Assembly: GCF_003122365.1 (NCBI RefSeq)
Contig: NZ_CP029254.1
Span: forward strand, 2,738,501 to 2,802,500
Source: Streptomyces spongiicola
GTDB lineage: Bacteria > Actinomycetota > Actinomycetes > Streptomycetales > Streptomycetaceae
DNA length: 64,000 bases
Direction: 5' to 3'
Positions 33,924 to 42,972 of the stretch are shown one piece after another. The translations under genes and the position numbers were made by a program. A model generated the notes under the pieces. The model was not told the DNA's origin. It searched no databases and saw nothing but the letters and a program-made list of their open reading frames with translations. Position 1 is the stretch's first letter. Each line of letters begins with the position of its first letter.

Positions 33924-34532
33924 TCAGCGGGGGCTCCCCGCGGAACCCGGCGGCCCGGGTGGCTCGGCGGGCCGCCGGTGGTCGCCGCCGTGCAGCTGGT
34001 CCACGGCGTGCGGCAGCATCCGGGAGAGCACGGCCAGCCCGTCGCGCACACCGCCGGAGGACCCGGGGAGATTGACGATCAGGGTGCGCTGCGCGACCCC
34101 GGCGAGGCCCCGGGACAGCGCCGCGGTGGGAACCTTGGCGAGACCGTGGGCGCGGATCGCCTCGGGAATGCCGGGGATCTCGTAGTCGAGGACCCGGGCG
34201 GTGACGTCCGGGGTGCGGTCGGTGGGCGAGATCCCGGTGCCGCCGGTGGTGAGGATGACGTCGTACGCGGCTGCCACGCCGTCGCGCAGGACCGCCTCGA
34301 CCGGGTCCCCGTCGGGGACCACGCGGGGGCCGTCGACCTGGAAGCCCAGCTTTGCGAGTCCCTCGGCGAGGAGGGGTCCGCCCCGGTCTTCGTACACCCC
34401 CGCCGAGGCCCGGTTGGACGCGGTCACCACGAGCGCCCGGCGCGGCGGGTGCCCCGGCTCTCCGGCCCGCGGGCCGGAGCCAGGCGGCCCGCCGGAGGCG
34501 TGGTCGTGGACCTCGCCCGCCCGCGGGGTCAT
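33924..34532 (-). CDS. mog: molybdopterin adenylyltransferase (MogA/MoaB family)
   Basis: This 202-residue protein has VVTASNRASAGVYEDRGG, then the molybdopterin-binding TTGGTGISPTDRTPDVT and NLPGSSGGVRDGLAVL. The enzyme activates molybdopterin with ATP before metal insertion. The N-terminal 30 residues are a Gly/Pro-rich extension. The ATG at 34532 overlaps the moaC stop by 4 bp (ATGA), showing tight coupling. Confidence 0.9.
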   Translation of the reverse strand: MTPRAGEVHDHASGGPPGSGPRAGEPGHPPRRALVVTASNRASAGVYEDRGGPLLAEGLAKLGFQVDGPRVVPDGDPVEAVLRDGVAAAYDVILTTGGTGISPTDRTPDVTARVLDYEIPGIPEAIRAHGLAKVPTAALSRGLAGVAQRTLIVNLPGSSGGVRDGLAVLSRMLPHAVDQLHGGDHRRPAEPPGPPGSAGSPR

Positions 34533-35020
34533 CGGCCGGCCTCCTCGCGGGACCAGTGGCCGGACTTCCCGCCGGTCTTCTCCTCGACCCGGACGTCGGT
34601 GATCACGGCGGCCTTGTCGACCGCCTTGACCATGTCGACGACCGTCAGCGCGGCCACGGTCACCGCGGTCAGGGCCTCCATCTCGACACCCGTGCGGTCG
34701 GTCGTCCGCACGGTCGCGAGGATCTCGACGGCGTCGTCGGCCACCGAGAGATCCAGCTTCACCCCGGACACCGCCAGCGGGTGGCACAGCGGAATCAGGT
34801 CCGGGGTGCGCTTGGCGCCCATGATTCCCGCGATCCGGGCGGTGGCGAGGGCATCGCCCTTCGGGACGCCCTCCCCCCGCAGCAGCCCGACGACGCGCGG
34901 TGAGACCAGGACCCGGCCGCTCGCCCGCGCGGTGCGCGCGGTGACGTCCTTCTCCGAGACGTCGACCATGCGGGCCGCGCCCGCCTCGTCGATATGGGTC
35001 AGTCCTTGCTGCGCGCTCAT
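34529..35020 (-). CDS. moaC: cyclic pyranopterin monophosphate synthase
   Basis: This 163-residue protein of normal length has HIDEAGAARMVDVSEKDVT, GIMGAKRTPDLIPLCHPLAV with the conserved Lys and His, and a C-terminal MVKAVDKAAVITDVRVEEKT with GGKSG. It converts the MoaA product into cyclic pyranopterin monophosphate for molybdenum cofactor. moaA is not in the window. It lies between glp and mog on the same strand. Confidence 0.95.
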   Translation of the reverse strand: MSAQQGLTHIDEAGAARMVDVSEKDVTARTARASGRVLVSPRVVGLLRGEGVPKGDALATARIAGIMGAKRTPDLIPLCHPLAVSGVKLDLSVADDAVEILATVRTTDRTGVEMEALTAVTVAALTVVDMVKAVDKAAVITDVRVEEKTGGKSGHWSREEAGR

Positions 35021-35075
35021 GGCTGTGGCTCCCGGTCACTGTGTGGGGGGACACGCTACCGCCACGGCCTGGCGC

Positions 35076-36458
35076 TCATCCGAGCAGGACCACCTCCGTC
35101 TCCGAGCCCGGCTCGACGGTGGTCGTGCCCTCGGGGACGACGATGAGCGCGTTCGCCCGGGCGAGGGCCGCAACCAGATGCGACCCGCTGCCGCCGACGG
35201 GGGCGACGGTGCCCTTCTCCGCATCGTAGGCACCGCGCAGGAACTGCCGCTTCCCCTCGGGCGAGGTCAGCGCCTCGTCCGTGCGGAGTTCCGCGCGCAC
35301 CCGCGGCCGATGCACGTCCTTCAGGCCCATCATGGTGCGGATCGCGGGGCGGACGAACAGCTCGAACGACACGTAGGAGGAGACGGGATTGCCCGGTAGG
35401 GCGAGCAGCGGGGTGCGGTCGGGGCCGATGGTGCCGAAGCCCTGGGGCTTGCCCGGCTGCATGGCGAGCCTGCGGAAGTCGACCCCGCCGCCCGGCTCGT
35501 CCTCGTCACCCACGGAGGAGAGCGCCTCCTTGACGACGTCGTACGCGCCGACGCTGACTCCGCCGGTGGTGACGAGGAGATCGGCGCGGATGAGCTGGTC
35601 CTCGATGGCGGCACGCAGCTCTGCGGCGTCGTCGGTGACCGCGCCGACCCGGTAGGCGATGGCCCCGGCCTCGCGGGCGGCGGCGGTGAGCGCGAAGCTG
35701 TTGGAGTCGTAGATCCTTCCCTCGCCCAGCTTCTCTCCGGGCTGGACGAGTTCGCTGCCGGTGGACAGGACCACGACCCGGGGCCGCGGACGCACCCGCA
35801 CCGTGGCGCGGCCGATCGCGGCGAGCAGGCCGATCTGCGGCGGTCCGAGGACCGCGCCCTCGGCCAGGGCGAGGTCGCCCGCCCGGGCGTCGCTGCCGCG
35901 CCCGCGCACATGGGCGCCGGGCTCCACGGGCCGGTGCACCCGGACCTCGCCGGTCGCGCCCTCGGGGGCGGCGCCCGCCGGGCGCATGGCCGTGGCGGCC
36001 CCGCCGCCCAGGCCGCCGTCGGTCCACTCGACGGGGACGACGGCCTCGGCGCCGGGCGGCAGCGGGGCTCCGGTCATGATCCGGGCGGCCTGCCCGGGGC
36101 CGACGGTGCGCGCCCCGCCGCTTCCCGCGGCGACGTCCCCGATGACGGTGAGCACGGCGGGGAAGTCCTCGCCCGCGCCCGCGACGTCGGCGACGCGGAC
36201 CGCGTAGCCGTCCATCGAGCTGTTGTCGAAGGGCGGCAGTGCCACGGCGACCGCGACGTCCTCGACCAGGACGCACCCCTGCGCGTCGGACAGCGGCAGG
36301 TCGATCGGGTCCAGCGGGTGGATCGCGCCGAGGACGTCCTCCATGTGGTCGTCCACCGACCACAGGCCCGGTCGGCCGCCGGGGGCCTGTCCGGCCGGGC
36401 CGTCCCCGGCCGGGGTGGCGGGGCCGGAGCCCGTGCCGGGTGCTGCCGTGCTGCTCAC
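35076..36458 (-). CDS. glp: gephyrin-like MoeA family protein (Glp)
   Basis: This 460-residue protein has the MoeA fold: LPPFDNSSMDGYAVRVADVA, GQAARIMTGAPLPPGAEAVV, VVVLSTGSELVQPGEKLGEG, LLVTTGGVSVGAYDVV and LLALPGNPVSSYVSFELFVR. MoeA proteins insert molybdate; in actinobacteria one paralogue (Glp) moonlights as a cell-division partner of the SepX/GlpR membrane protein. The presence of sepX four genes downstream favours the Glp role. An N-terminal extension of about 30 residues is Gly/Ala-rich. It starts with GTG 3 bp after the galU stop. Confidence 0.88.
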   Translation of the reverse strand: MSSTAAPGTGSGPATPAGDGPAGQAPGGRPGLWSVDDHMEDVLGAIHPLDPIDLPLSDAQGCVLVEDVAVAVALPPFDNSSMDGYAVRVADVAGAGEDFPAVLTVIGDVAAGSGGARTVGPGQAARIMTGAPLPPGAEAVVPVEWTDGGLGGGAATAMRPAGAAPEGATGEVRVHRPVEPGAHVRGRGSDARAGDLALAEGAVLGPPQIGLLAAIGRATVRVRPRPRVVVLSTGSELVQPGEKLGEGRIYDSNSFALTAAAREAGAIAYRVGAVTDDAAELRAAIEDQLIRADLLVTTGGVSVGAYDVVKEALSSVGDEDEPGGGVDFRRLAMQPGKPQGFGTIGPDRTPLLALPGNPVSSYVSFELFVRPAIRTMMGLKDVHRPRVRAELRTDEALTSPEGKRQFLRGAYDAEKGTVAPVGGSGSHLVAALARANALIVVPEGTTTVEPGSETEVVLLG

Positions 36459-36461
36459 GTG

Positions 36462-37364
36462 CTACATCTCCTCGGTGACATAACGGCGAAGCCAGGCCCG
36501 GAAGTCCGGGCCCAGGTCCTCACGTTCGCACGCGAGTCTGACAATGGCACGCAGATAGTCGCCGCGGTCGCCGGTGTCGTAGCGGCGGCCCTTGAAGACG
36601 ACGCCGTGCACGGGCCCGCCGACCGTCTCGTCGGCGGCGAGCATCTGCAGGGCGTCGGTGAGCTGGATCTCGCCCCCGCGGCCCGGCTCGGTCCTGCGGA
36701 GTATCTCGAAGACCGCCGGGTCCAGGACATAGCGGCCGATGATCGCGTAGTTGCTGGGCGCCTCGGCCGGGTCGGGCTTCTCCACCAGGCCGGTGACCCG
36801 GACGACGCCGTCCTCGCCGGTGGCCGCCACGGCCGCGCAGCCGTACAGGTGGACCTGGGAGGGCTCGACCTCCATCAGGGCGACGACGCTGCCGCCCGCG
36901 CGCTCGTGGACGTCGACCATCCGGGACAGCAGCGGGTCGCGGGGGTCGATCAGGTCGTCGCCGAGGAGCACCGCGAAGGGCTGCTCACCGACGTGGGGCG
37001 CGGCGCACAGGACGGCGTGGCCCAGGCCCTTCGGGTCGCCCTGGCGCACATAGTGCATGGTGGCGAGGTCGCTGGGCTCCTGGACCTTCGCGAGGCGCTC
37101 GGCGTCGCCCTTGCGGCTCAGCGCCTCCTCCAGCTCGTAGTTGCGGTCGAAGTGGTCCTCGAGGGGGCGCTTGTTGCGCCCGGTGACCATGAGAACATCC
37201 GAAAGACCGGCGCCGACGGCCTCCTCGACCACGTACTGGATCGCCGGCTTGTCGACGACGGGCAGCATCTCCTTGGGAGTGGCCTTCGTGGCCGGCAGGA
37301 ACCGGGTGCCGAGGCCTGCGGCGGGGATGACAGCCTTGCTGATCCTGGGGTGCGACTCGCTCAT
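36462..37364 (-). CDS. galU: UTP-glucose-1-phosphate uridylyltransferase
   Basis: This 300-residue protein has the GalU signature KAVIPAAGLGTRFLPATKAT, PKEMLPVVDKPAIQYVVEEA, QGDPKGLGHAVLCA and ALMEVEPSQVHLYG, followed by VTGLVEKPDPAEAPSNYAII. It makes UDP-glucose for cell envelope polysaccharides and trehalose. It is the first gene of the minus-strand cluster ending with sepX and is divergent from the folate cyclo-ligase gene with a 94-bp gap. Confidence 0.95.
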   Translation of the reverse strand: MSESHPRISKAVIPAAGLGTRFLPATKATPKEMLPVVDKPAIQYVVEEAVGAGLSDVLMVTGRNKRPLEDHFDRNYELEEALSRKGDAERLAKVQEPSDLATMHYVRQGDPKGLGHAVLCAAPHVGEQPFAVLLGDDLIDPRDPLLSRMVDVHERAGGSVVALMEVEPSQVHLYGCAAVAATGEDGVVRVTGLVEKPDPAEAPSNYAIIGRYVLDPAVFEILRRTEPGRGGEIQLTDALQMLAADETVGGPVHGVVFKGRRYDTGDRGDYLRAIVRLACEREDLGPDFRAWLRRYVTEEM

Positions 37365-37458
37365 GCGGGCACCATATCCGGTACCTATGGGAGGAAGATT
37401 GGGGTTCGGTTAACTTTCTCCTCATACAGGCATATTGACAGCAGATTGCGAGGTTGCC

Positions 37459-38064
37459 GTGAACTCCGAGATGTCCGGAAAGAGCAAGGTTCGGCGTGAA
37501 CTGCTCGACGCGCGACGCCTGCTGTCCCCTGAAGACGTCCGCGAGGCCTCGCTGGTTCTCGCCCGTCACGCATTGGAGCTCCCGGAGCTGACCGGCGCCC
37601 GTACCGTGGCCGCCTATGTCTCCGTGGGGCGCGAACCAGGCACGCGCGCGCTGCTCGACGCGCTGCGCACGCGGGGCGTGCGGGTGCTCCTGCCGGTGCT
37701 GCTGGACGACAACGACCTCGAATGGGCGGTGTACGAGGGGCCGGACCGGCTGGTACCGGCCCGCCGCGGCCTGACGGAGCCGGCCGGGCAGCCACTGGGC
37801 CGCGAGGCCGTGCTGGAGGCGGACGCGGTCCTGCTGCCGGGACTCGCGGTGGACGAGCGGGGCATGCGGCTCGGCCGCGGCGGCGGCTCCTACGACCGGG
37901 TACTCGCCCGGCTCGAGGCGGCCGGGGCCCGGCCCGCCCTCGTCGTGCTCCTGTACGGACACGAGGTGGTCGCCCGGGTCCCGGAGGAACCGCACGACCA
38001 CCCCGTACACGCCGTGGTGACCCCGGAGGGCGTCCGCCGCTTCGCGGCCCGGCCTAGGGCCTGA
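37459..38064 (+). CDS. 5-formyltetrahydrofolate cyclo-ligase
   Basis: This 201-residue protein has KSKVRRELLDARRLLSPEDV at the N-terminus (substrate-binding Arg/Lys) and the ATP-binding GMRLGRGGGSYDRVLAR loop near residue 135. A VAYVSVGREP-type segment is also present. The enzyme converts 5-formyl- to 5,10-methenyl-tetrahydrofolate. The GTG at 37459 follows GAGG at 37450; a longer frame from 37435 is possible. It overlaps the convergent penicillin-acylase family gene by 11 bp at the 3' end. Confidence 0.9.
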   Translation: MNSEMSGKSKVRRELLDARRLLSPEDVREASLVLARHALELPELTGARTVAAYVSVGREPGTRALLDALRTRGVRVLLPVLLDDNDLEWAVYEGPDRLVPARRGLTEPAGQPLGREAVLEADAVLLPGLAVDERGMRLGRGGGSYDRVLARLEAAGARPALVVLLYGHEVVARVPEEPHDHPVHAVVTPEGVRRFAARPRA

Positions 38065-40957
38065 GCGACAGCGTGTCCTCCGTCGCCGCTTCGACCGCCT
38101 TGCCGGTGAAGGCCCAGTCGAGCAGCTCGCCCTTGGCCCACTTGTCGGTCTGGTCGGTGTAGTGGTCGCCGTAGGCGTGGCCGGAGGCCCCCGTCAGATT
38201 GATCCAGCGGGACTTGTCCCAGTCGCCCACGTTGACGACCATCCGCATCGACGGGACCCAGGTCACCTCGTAACCGGCGGCCGCGTTCCAGCCGGTCGCG
38301 TTGACCGCGGCCTCTCCGCCGCCGAGGCTCCACGGGCCGCGGTTGAGCATCCACCGCAGGATGCCGGGGCCCTTGGTGCCGAGCGTCTGGTTCTCGAGCG
38401 TCAGCTGGTGCAGCCTGCCCCAGCTCCAGCTGCCGACGTCCTTGCCGAGCTTGGCCGTCAGCTCCCAGCGGGCGTCCTGCATGGCCCGGGCGAACAGCTC
38501 GTCACGGGTGGTCGTGGCCGCGTCCTTGCGGGTCCTCGGCGCCTGCCACCACTCGCTGTCCTCGACGTCCATCAGCGCGCGGACCACTTCGTACCAGCGG
38601 TCGCCGCCGTCCGGCTGGGCCGAGTCCGAGTCGCGCTGGCCGCACTCGCGCACCAGCGAGTTCAGGTCGTCGACCGGGCCGGTGCTGTCGGCCGGGCGGA
38701 CGTTGAGGCACTCGCCCCGGATCCGCAGCTCCTTGGGCAGCTTGTTCCCGAAGGCCAGCCTGAGCACATGGCGCCAGACGGCGTTGAAGTAGGCGGCGGC
38801 CCCGGAGTCCGGCTCCTGGGTGTAGTCCCAGCCCTCCAGCAGCTTCTGCGCCTCCCGCACATACGGGTCGGAGACGTCGATCTTCAGCAGATGCGGCGTC
38901 AGCAGCTTGGCGATCTCGCTCTGGTTGTCCGTCTGCATGGTGCGCATGTCGTCGGTCGAGATCTTCCCACCGTCCTTGATCTTCAACTCGATCAGGTCGT
39001 GGATCCGCTGGCTGCGGGAGCCGTACCCGTAGTCCTTGGTGATCAGGTACGGGTACTTCCCGGCGTCCACGACGGCCTGGTTGGCGGTGACGATGTAACC
39101 GCGCTTCGGGTTGTACTCGTACGGCAGCTCGTCGAAGGGGATGTACCCCTTCCACCCGGAGGTCGGGTTCCAGCCCGGGGCGGGCATCGAGCCGTCGAAG
39201 CCCTCGGAGCGGACCGGGATCCTCCCGGGCGCCTGGTAGCCGATGTTGCCCTCGGCGTCCGCGTAGACCAGGTTCTGCGAGGGGACCTCGAAGTCCTTCG
39301 CCGCGGCGCGGAAGCCCTCGAAGTCCTTCGCCCGGTTGAGCTTGAACACCGCGTCCATGGAGTTGCCCGGGTCCAGCGCGGTCCAGCGCAGAGCCACACC
39401 GAAACCGTTGCCGCGGTCGGGGGCCGGGGTCGTCACCGGCGCCCGCTCGCCGACGCGCTCCAGCTCGGAGCTGCGGTCGGAGATCAGCGGGCCGTGGTCG
39501 GTCTCCCGGACGGTGATCTTCTTGCTGCCGCCGCCGGCGATCCTGATGGTCTCCTCGCGGACCTTGAACGGCTTGATCCGGCTGCCGGACGTCCAGCCCG
39601 TCTGGGAGACCTTCTCCAGGTAGAGGTCGGTGACGTCCGCCCCGAGGTTGGTGAAGCCCCAGGCGATGTCCTGGTTGTGGCCTATGACCACGCCCGGCAT
39701 GCCGGAGAAGGTGTACCCGGCGACGTCGAAGGAGCACTTGTCGGAGACGGCGCGGCAGTGCAGGCCCATCTGCGCCCACAGCGACGGCAGCTGCGGCGCG
39801 AGGTGCGGGTCGTTCGCGAGCAGCGGCTTCCCGGTCGTCGTGTAGCTGCCGGAGACCACCCACGAGTTGGACCCGATGCCGCTGCCGTTCGGGCCGAGCA
39901 GGGCCGGGATGCCGTCGAGCACGTCGGAGAGGCCGGACAGGCCGGACAGGCCGGACAGGCCGGACAGGCCGGAGAGCTGCGTCTGCGCACCCTGGCCGGC
40001 GGCCGAACCGCTCTCCGAGGCGCCGGCGCCGCTGACGGCGGTTCCGCCGTCCTGAGACGACGAGCCCGCGCCCGGGGAGCCCGACGGATCCGAAGACCCC
40101 GGGGAGCCGGCGGAATCCGGGGATCCCGGGGAGCCGGCGGAATCCGAGGAGCCTGCGGAATCCGAGGAGGGTTCCGCCTCCGGGTCCCACTTCCCGGAGC
40201 CTTCGTCCACGGCACCGGCGGTGACCACCGGCTGGTGCAGGTCGTACGGGTACGCCGGGTACAGCTGCTTGATCTGCTGCTCGGTCAGCCGACTGGTCAT
40301 CAGCGAGCGGTCGATCTCGTCCTGCATGTTGCCGCGCAGGTCCCAGGCCATCGCCTTCAGCCAGGCGACCGAGTCGACCGGCGTCCACTTCTCCGGCCGG
40401 TAGTCGCCGGTGAGCCCCAGGGCCGCGTACTCGAGCGACAGATCGGCGCCGTCACGGTCCGCCAGATAGGCGTTGACGCCGTCGGCATAGGCCCGGAGGT
40501 ACTTCTTGGTCTCGGGCGACAGCTTCTCGTCGAACTCCTGCTGAGCCACCCGGTGCCAGCCGAGGGTACGCAGGAAGGCGTCCGTCTCGACCTGCCCCGC
40601 GCCGAACATCTCGGACAGCCGGCCCGCGGTGACGTGGCGGCGTACGTCCATCTCCCAGAAGCGGTCCTGCGCGTGCACGAAGCCCTGCGCGCGGAACAGG
40701 TCCTCGTCGGTGCTCGCGTAGAGCTGCGGAATCCCGTTCGCGTCGCGCTTGACGTCCACCGGGGCGGACAGGCCGTCGAGCCTGATCGACCCGGTGGTCT
40801 GCGGGAAGGACGCGCGCACGGTGCCGACGCCCCAGTAAGCACCGCAGCCGACACCCGCGACCAGCGCCAGGGCCAGGGCGAGCACGACCAGACGGGCGCG
40901 GCGGCCCTTCCTCCTGGCTGGCTTCTCGGCGGAGGAGGCGGTTGTGTTGGAGGGCAT
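38054..40957 (-). CDS. penicillin acylase (Ntn hydrolase S45) family protein
   Basis: This is a 967-residue membrane-anchored or exported protein. A basic start (ARRKGRRAR) is followed by one helix (residues 25-46). The alpha-chain region includes AQGFVHAQDRFWEMDVRRH. The autocatalytic site is G-S-N-S-W, with Ser at about residue 362 as predicted N-terminal nucleophile of the beta chain. It then has NDPHLAPQLPSLWAQ and GFTNLGADVTDLYLE. Family members hydrolyse amides such as beta-lactam side chains or acyl-homoserine lactones; the substrate here is unknown. The linker before the cleavage site is greatly expanded by Ser/Gly/Asp-rich sequence and a Leu-Ser-Gly tandem repeat. The ATG at 40957 follows GAAGGA. 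Confidence 0.9.
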   Translation of the reverse strand: MPSNTTASSAEKPARRKGRRARLVVLALALALVAGVGCGAYWGVGTVRASFPQTTGSIRLDGLSAPVDVKRDANGIPQLYASTDEDLFRAQGFVHAQDRFWEMDVRRHVTAGRLSEMFGAGQVETDAFLRTLGWHRVAQQEFDEKLSPETKKYLRAYADGVNAYLADRDGADLSLEYAALGLTGDYRPEKWTPVDSVAWLKAMAWDLRGNMQDEIDRSLMTSRLTEQQIKQLYPAYPYDLHQPVVTAGAVDEGSGKWDPEAEPSSDSAGSSDSAGSPGSPDSAGSPGSSDPSGSPGAGSSSQDGGTAVSGAGASESGSAAGQGAQTQLSGLSGLSGLSGLSGLSDVLDGIPALLGPNGSGIGSNSWVVSGSYTTTGKPLLANDPHLAPQLPSLWAQMGLHCRAVSDKCSFDVAGYTFSGMPGVVIGHNQDIAWGFTNLGADVTDLYLEKVSQTGWTSGSRIKPFKVREETIRIAGGGSKKITVRETDHGPLISDRSSELERVGERAPVTTPAPDRGNGFGVALRWTALDPGNSMDAVFKLNRAKDFEGFRAAAKDFEVPSQNLVYADAEGNIGYQAPGRIPVRSEGFDGSMPAPGWNPTSGWKGYIPFDELPYEYNPKRGYIVTANQAVVDAGKYPYLITKDYGYGSRSQRIHDLIELKIKDGGKISTDDMRTMQTDNQSEIAKLLTPHLLKIDVSDPYVREAQKLLEGWDYTQEPDSGAAAYFNAVWRHVLRLAFGNKLPKELRIRGECLNVRPADSTGPVDDLNSLVRECGQRDSDSAQPDGGDRWYEVVRALMDVEDSEWWQAPRTRKDAATTTRDELFARAMQDARWELTAKLGKDVGSWSWGRLHQLTLENQTLGTKGPGILRWMLNRGPWSLGGGEAAVNATGWNAAAGYEVTWVPSMRMVVNVGDWDKSRWINLTGASGHAYGDHYTDQTDKWAKGELLDWAFTGKAVEAATEDTLSLRP
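39931..39975. repeat. 9-bp tandem repeat inside the acylase gene
   Basis: Four exact GGCCGGACA units and one variant (GGCCGGAGA) are in frame and encode repeated Leu-Ser-Gly in the inter-chain linker. The number of units can vary without changing frame. Confidence 0.9.
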
Positions 40958-41240
40958 CGCTGTCCTTCGAGGGCAGGGTGATCCTGGGAGTGCAGGAGCA
41001 ACCTTAGGCGCAGCGATCGACGGGCCCGGACGCGGTATCAGTAACGCTACATCACCCCCGCGACATTCGAACTTACTGACGATTGAGAACCACACCGCAA
41101 TCCCGGCGGATCAGCACACGACCCCAGCTGCGGCACGCCACAAGGCGGAGAACCGTCCCCATACTGGACATATTCGGGTGATCCGGTAACGGGGCGAGGT
41201 CCCGCAGACGTTCCCCGCACACTCGCCGCGGCTGCGTAAC
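40958..41240. other. divergent intergenic region
   Basis: No gene is supported. The acylase leader (GAAGGA at 40964-40969 on the minus strand) and moderately AT-rich DNA at 41040-41110 suggest the acylase promoter lies here. The antiporter promoter is probably near 41390-41420 (GTTAAAGATTAGG). Confidence 0.5.
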
Positions 41241-41370
41241 CGCCCGAAGCGAACCGATGCAACCCGAAGCAACCCGAAGCACCCGATGGAATCCGATGCA
41301 GTCCGATGCAGTCCGAAGCAACCCGAAGCAACCCGATGCAGTCCGATGCAGTCCGAAGCAGTCCGAAGCA
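41241..41370. repeat. 10-bp tandem repeat upstream of the antiporter gene
   Basis: About 13 consecutive units of the form N-N-C-C-G-A-(A/T)-G-C-A, with one 9-bp step near 41280. The spacing equals about one helical turn. It ends some 57 bp before the antiporter start, next to a likely promoter. Frames across it read as a monotonous peptide and are not genes. Confidence 0.9.
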
Positions 41371-41427
41371 AGGGGACTCGGTCATGGGAGCGTCAAGATT
41401 GCGTTAAAGATTAGGTAAGGTAACGAA

Positions 41428-42972
41428 GTGTCGTTTGCCGGAGGCACGATCCGGCATGCGCACGAGGGGAAGGATCGGCCGCTGACTGTCCACCAGCTCA
41501 ATGCACTTCTGCTCGTCTGCTCGCTCGTCCTGCTGATCGCCGTCGTGGCGGTGCGCATCTCCTCGCGGAGCGGGCTCCCCAGCCTGCTCCTGTATCTGGG
41601 CATCGGCGTCGCGCTCGGGCAGGACGGCATCTTCGCCGTCGAGTTCGACAACGCCGAACTCACACAGGTGATCGGCTATGCCGCCCTCGTGGTGATCCTG
41701 GCCGAGGGCGGCCTGGGCACCAAGTGGAAAGAGATCAGACCTGCCCTGCCCGCGGCGGCGATGCTGTCGACCGTCGGCATCGCCGTGAGCGTGGGCGTCA
41801 CGGCCGCCGGAGCCCACTACCTGGTCGGACTCGAGTGGCGGCAGGCACTGGTCATCGGCGCGGTCGTCTCCTCGACGGACGCCGCCGCGGTCTTCTCCGT
41901 GCTGCGGAGGGTGCCCCTCCCCGCCCGCACCACAGGCGTCCTCGAGGCGGAGTCCGGCTTCAACGACGCCCCCGTCGTCATCCTCGTCATCGCGCTGTCC
42001 ACCACGGAACCCGTCGAGGCCTGGTACATCCTCATCGGAAAGATCCTGCTGCAGCTGGCGATCGGCGCCGCGATCGGCCTCGCGATCGGCTGGCTCGGCG
42101 CACTCGGGCTGCGCCATGTCGCCCTGCCCGCGTCGGGCCTGTACCCGATCGCCGTGATGGCCATCGCGGTGACCGCCTACGCCGTCGGCGCCCTCGCCCA
42201 CGGCAGCGGCTTCCTCGCCGTCTACCTCGCGGCGATGGTGCTCGGGAACTCCAGGCTGCCCCACTGGCCGGCCACCCGCGGATTCGCCGACGGAGTCGGC
42301 TGGATCGCCCAGATCGGGATGTTCGTCCTGCTCGGACTGCTCGTCACCCCTCACGAGCTGGTGCGCGACTTCTGGCCCGCGGTGGTCATCGGGCTGGTGC
42401 TGACGATGGCGGCCCGACCGCTGTCCGTCGTCCTCAGCCTGCTGCCGTTCCGTATCCCGTGGCGCGAGAAGACCCTGATGTCATGGGCCGGTCTGCGCGG
42501 CGCCGTGCCCATCATCCTGGCCACCATCCCGCTGGTGTCCGGGATCGAGGGCAGCGAACGGATCTTCAACATCGTCTTCGTGCTGGTCGTCGTCTACACG
42601 CTGATCCAGGGGCCGACGCTGCCCTGGATGGCGAGGGCGCTGAAGCTGGGGAACGGCTCGGAGGCAGCCGACCTGGGCATCGAGTCGGCGCCGCTGGAGC
42701 GGCTGCGCGGCCATCTGCTGTCGGTCGCGATCCCGGAGAAGTCCCGCATGCACGGCGTGGAGGTCGGCGAACTGCGGCTGCCCGCGGGCGCCGCCGTCAC
42801 ACTCGTCGTCCGCGAGGGCAAGAGCTTCGTGCCCAGCCCGACGACGGTGCTGCGACGCGGCGACGAACTGCTCGTGGTGGCGACCGACCCGGTGCGGGAC
42901 GCGACCGAGGCACGGCTGCGGGCGGTGGGACAGGGCGGAAAACTGGCCGGCTGGCTGGGGACTCGTGGCTAG
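41428..42972 (+). CDS. CPA1-type cation/H+ antiporter with C-terminal TrkA-C-like domain
   Basis: This 514-residue protein has about 12-13 hydrophobic spans and NhaP2/CvrA-like motifs: LLYLGIGVALGQDGIFAVEF, GAVVSSTDAAAVFSVLRRV, EAESGFNDAPVVILVIAL (the conserved Asn-Asp pair), and the Arg in SWAGLRGAVPIILATIPLV. The cytoplasmic tail, about 425-500 (RLPAGAAVTLVVREGKSFVP, then LRRGDELLVVATDP), is a TrkA-C/RCK-C-like regulatory domain. It probably exchanges K+ or Na+ for H+. The GTG at 41428 follows AAGG at 41417-41420; a later start near TVHQLN is possible. Confidence 0.9.
   Translation: MSFAGGTIRHAHEGKDRPLTVHQLNALLLVCSLVLLIAVVAVRISSRSGLPSLLLYLGIGVALGQDGIFAVEFDNAELTQVIGYAALVVILAEGGLGTKWKEIRPALPAAAMLSTVGIAVSVGVTAAGAHYLVGLEWRQALVIGAVVSSTDAAAVFSVLRRVPLPARTTGVLEAESGFNDAPVVILVIALSTTEPVEAWYILIGKILLQLAIGAAIGLAIGWLGALGLRHVALPASGLYPIAVMAIAVTAYAVGALAHGSGFLAVYLAAMVLGNSRLPHWPATRGFADGVGWIAQIGMFVLLGLLVTPHELVRDFWPAVVIGLVLTMAARPLSVVLSLLPFRIPWREKTLMSWAGLRGAVPIILATIPLVSGIEGSERIFNIVFVLVVVYTLIQGPTLPWMARALKLGNGSEAADLGIESAPLERLRGHLLSVAIPEKSRMHGVEVGELRLPAGAAVTLVVREGKSFVPSPTTVLRRGDELLVVATDPVRDATEARLRAVGQGGKLAGWLGTRG

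Noticed and set aside
41047..41385. Three overlapping minus-strand frames of about 80-110 codons
   Set aside because: They are translations of the 10-bp tandem repeat in all frames; the peptide is monotonous and has no start context.
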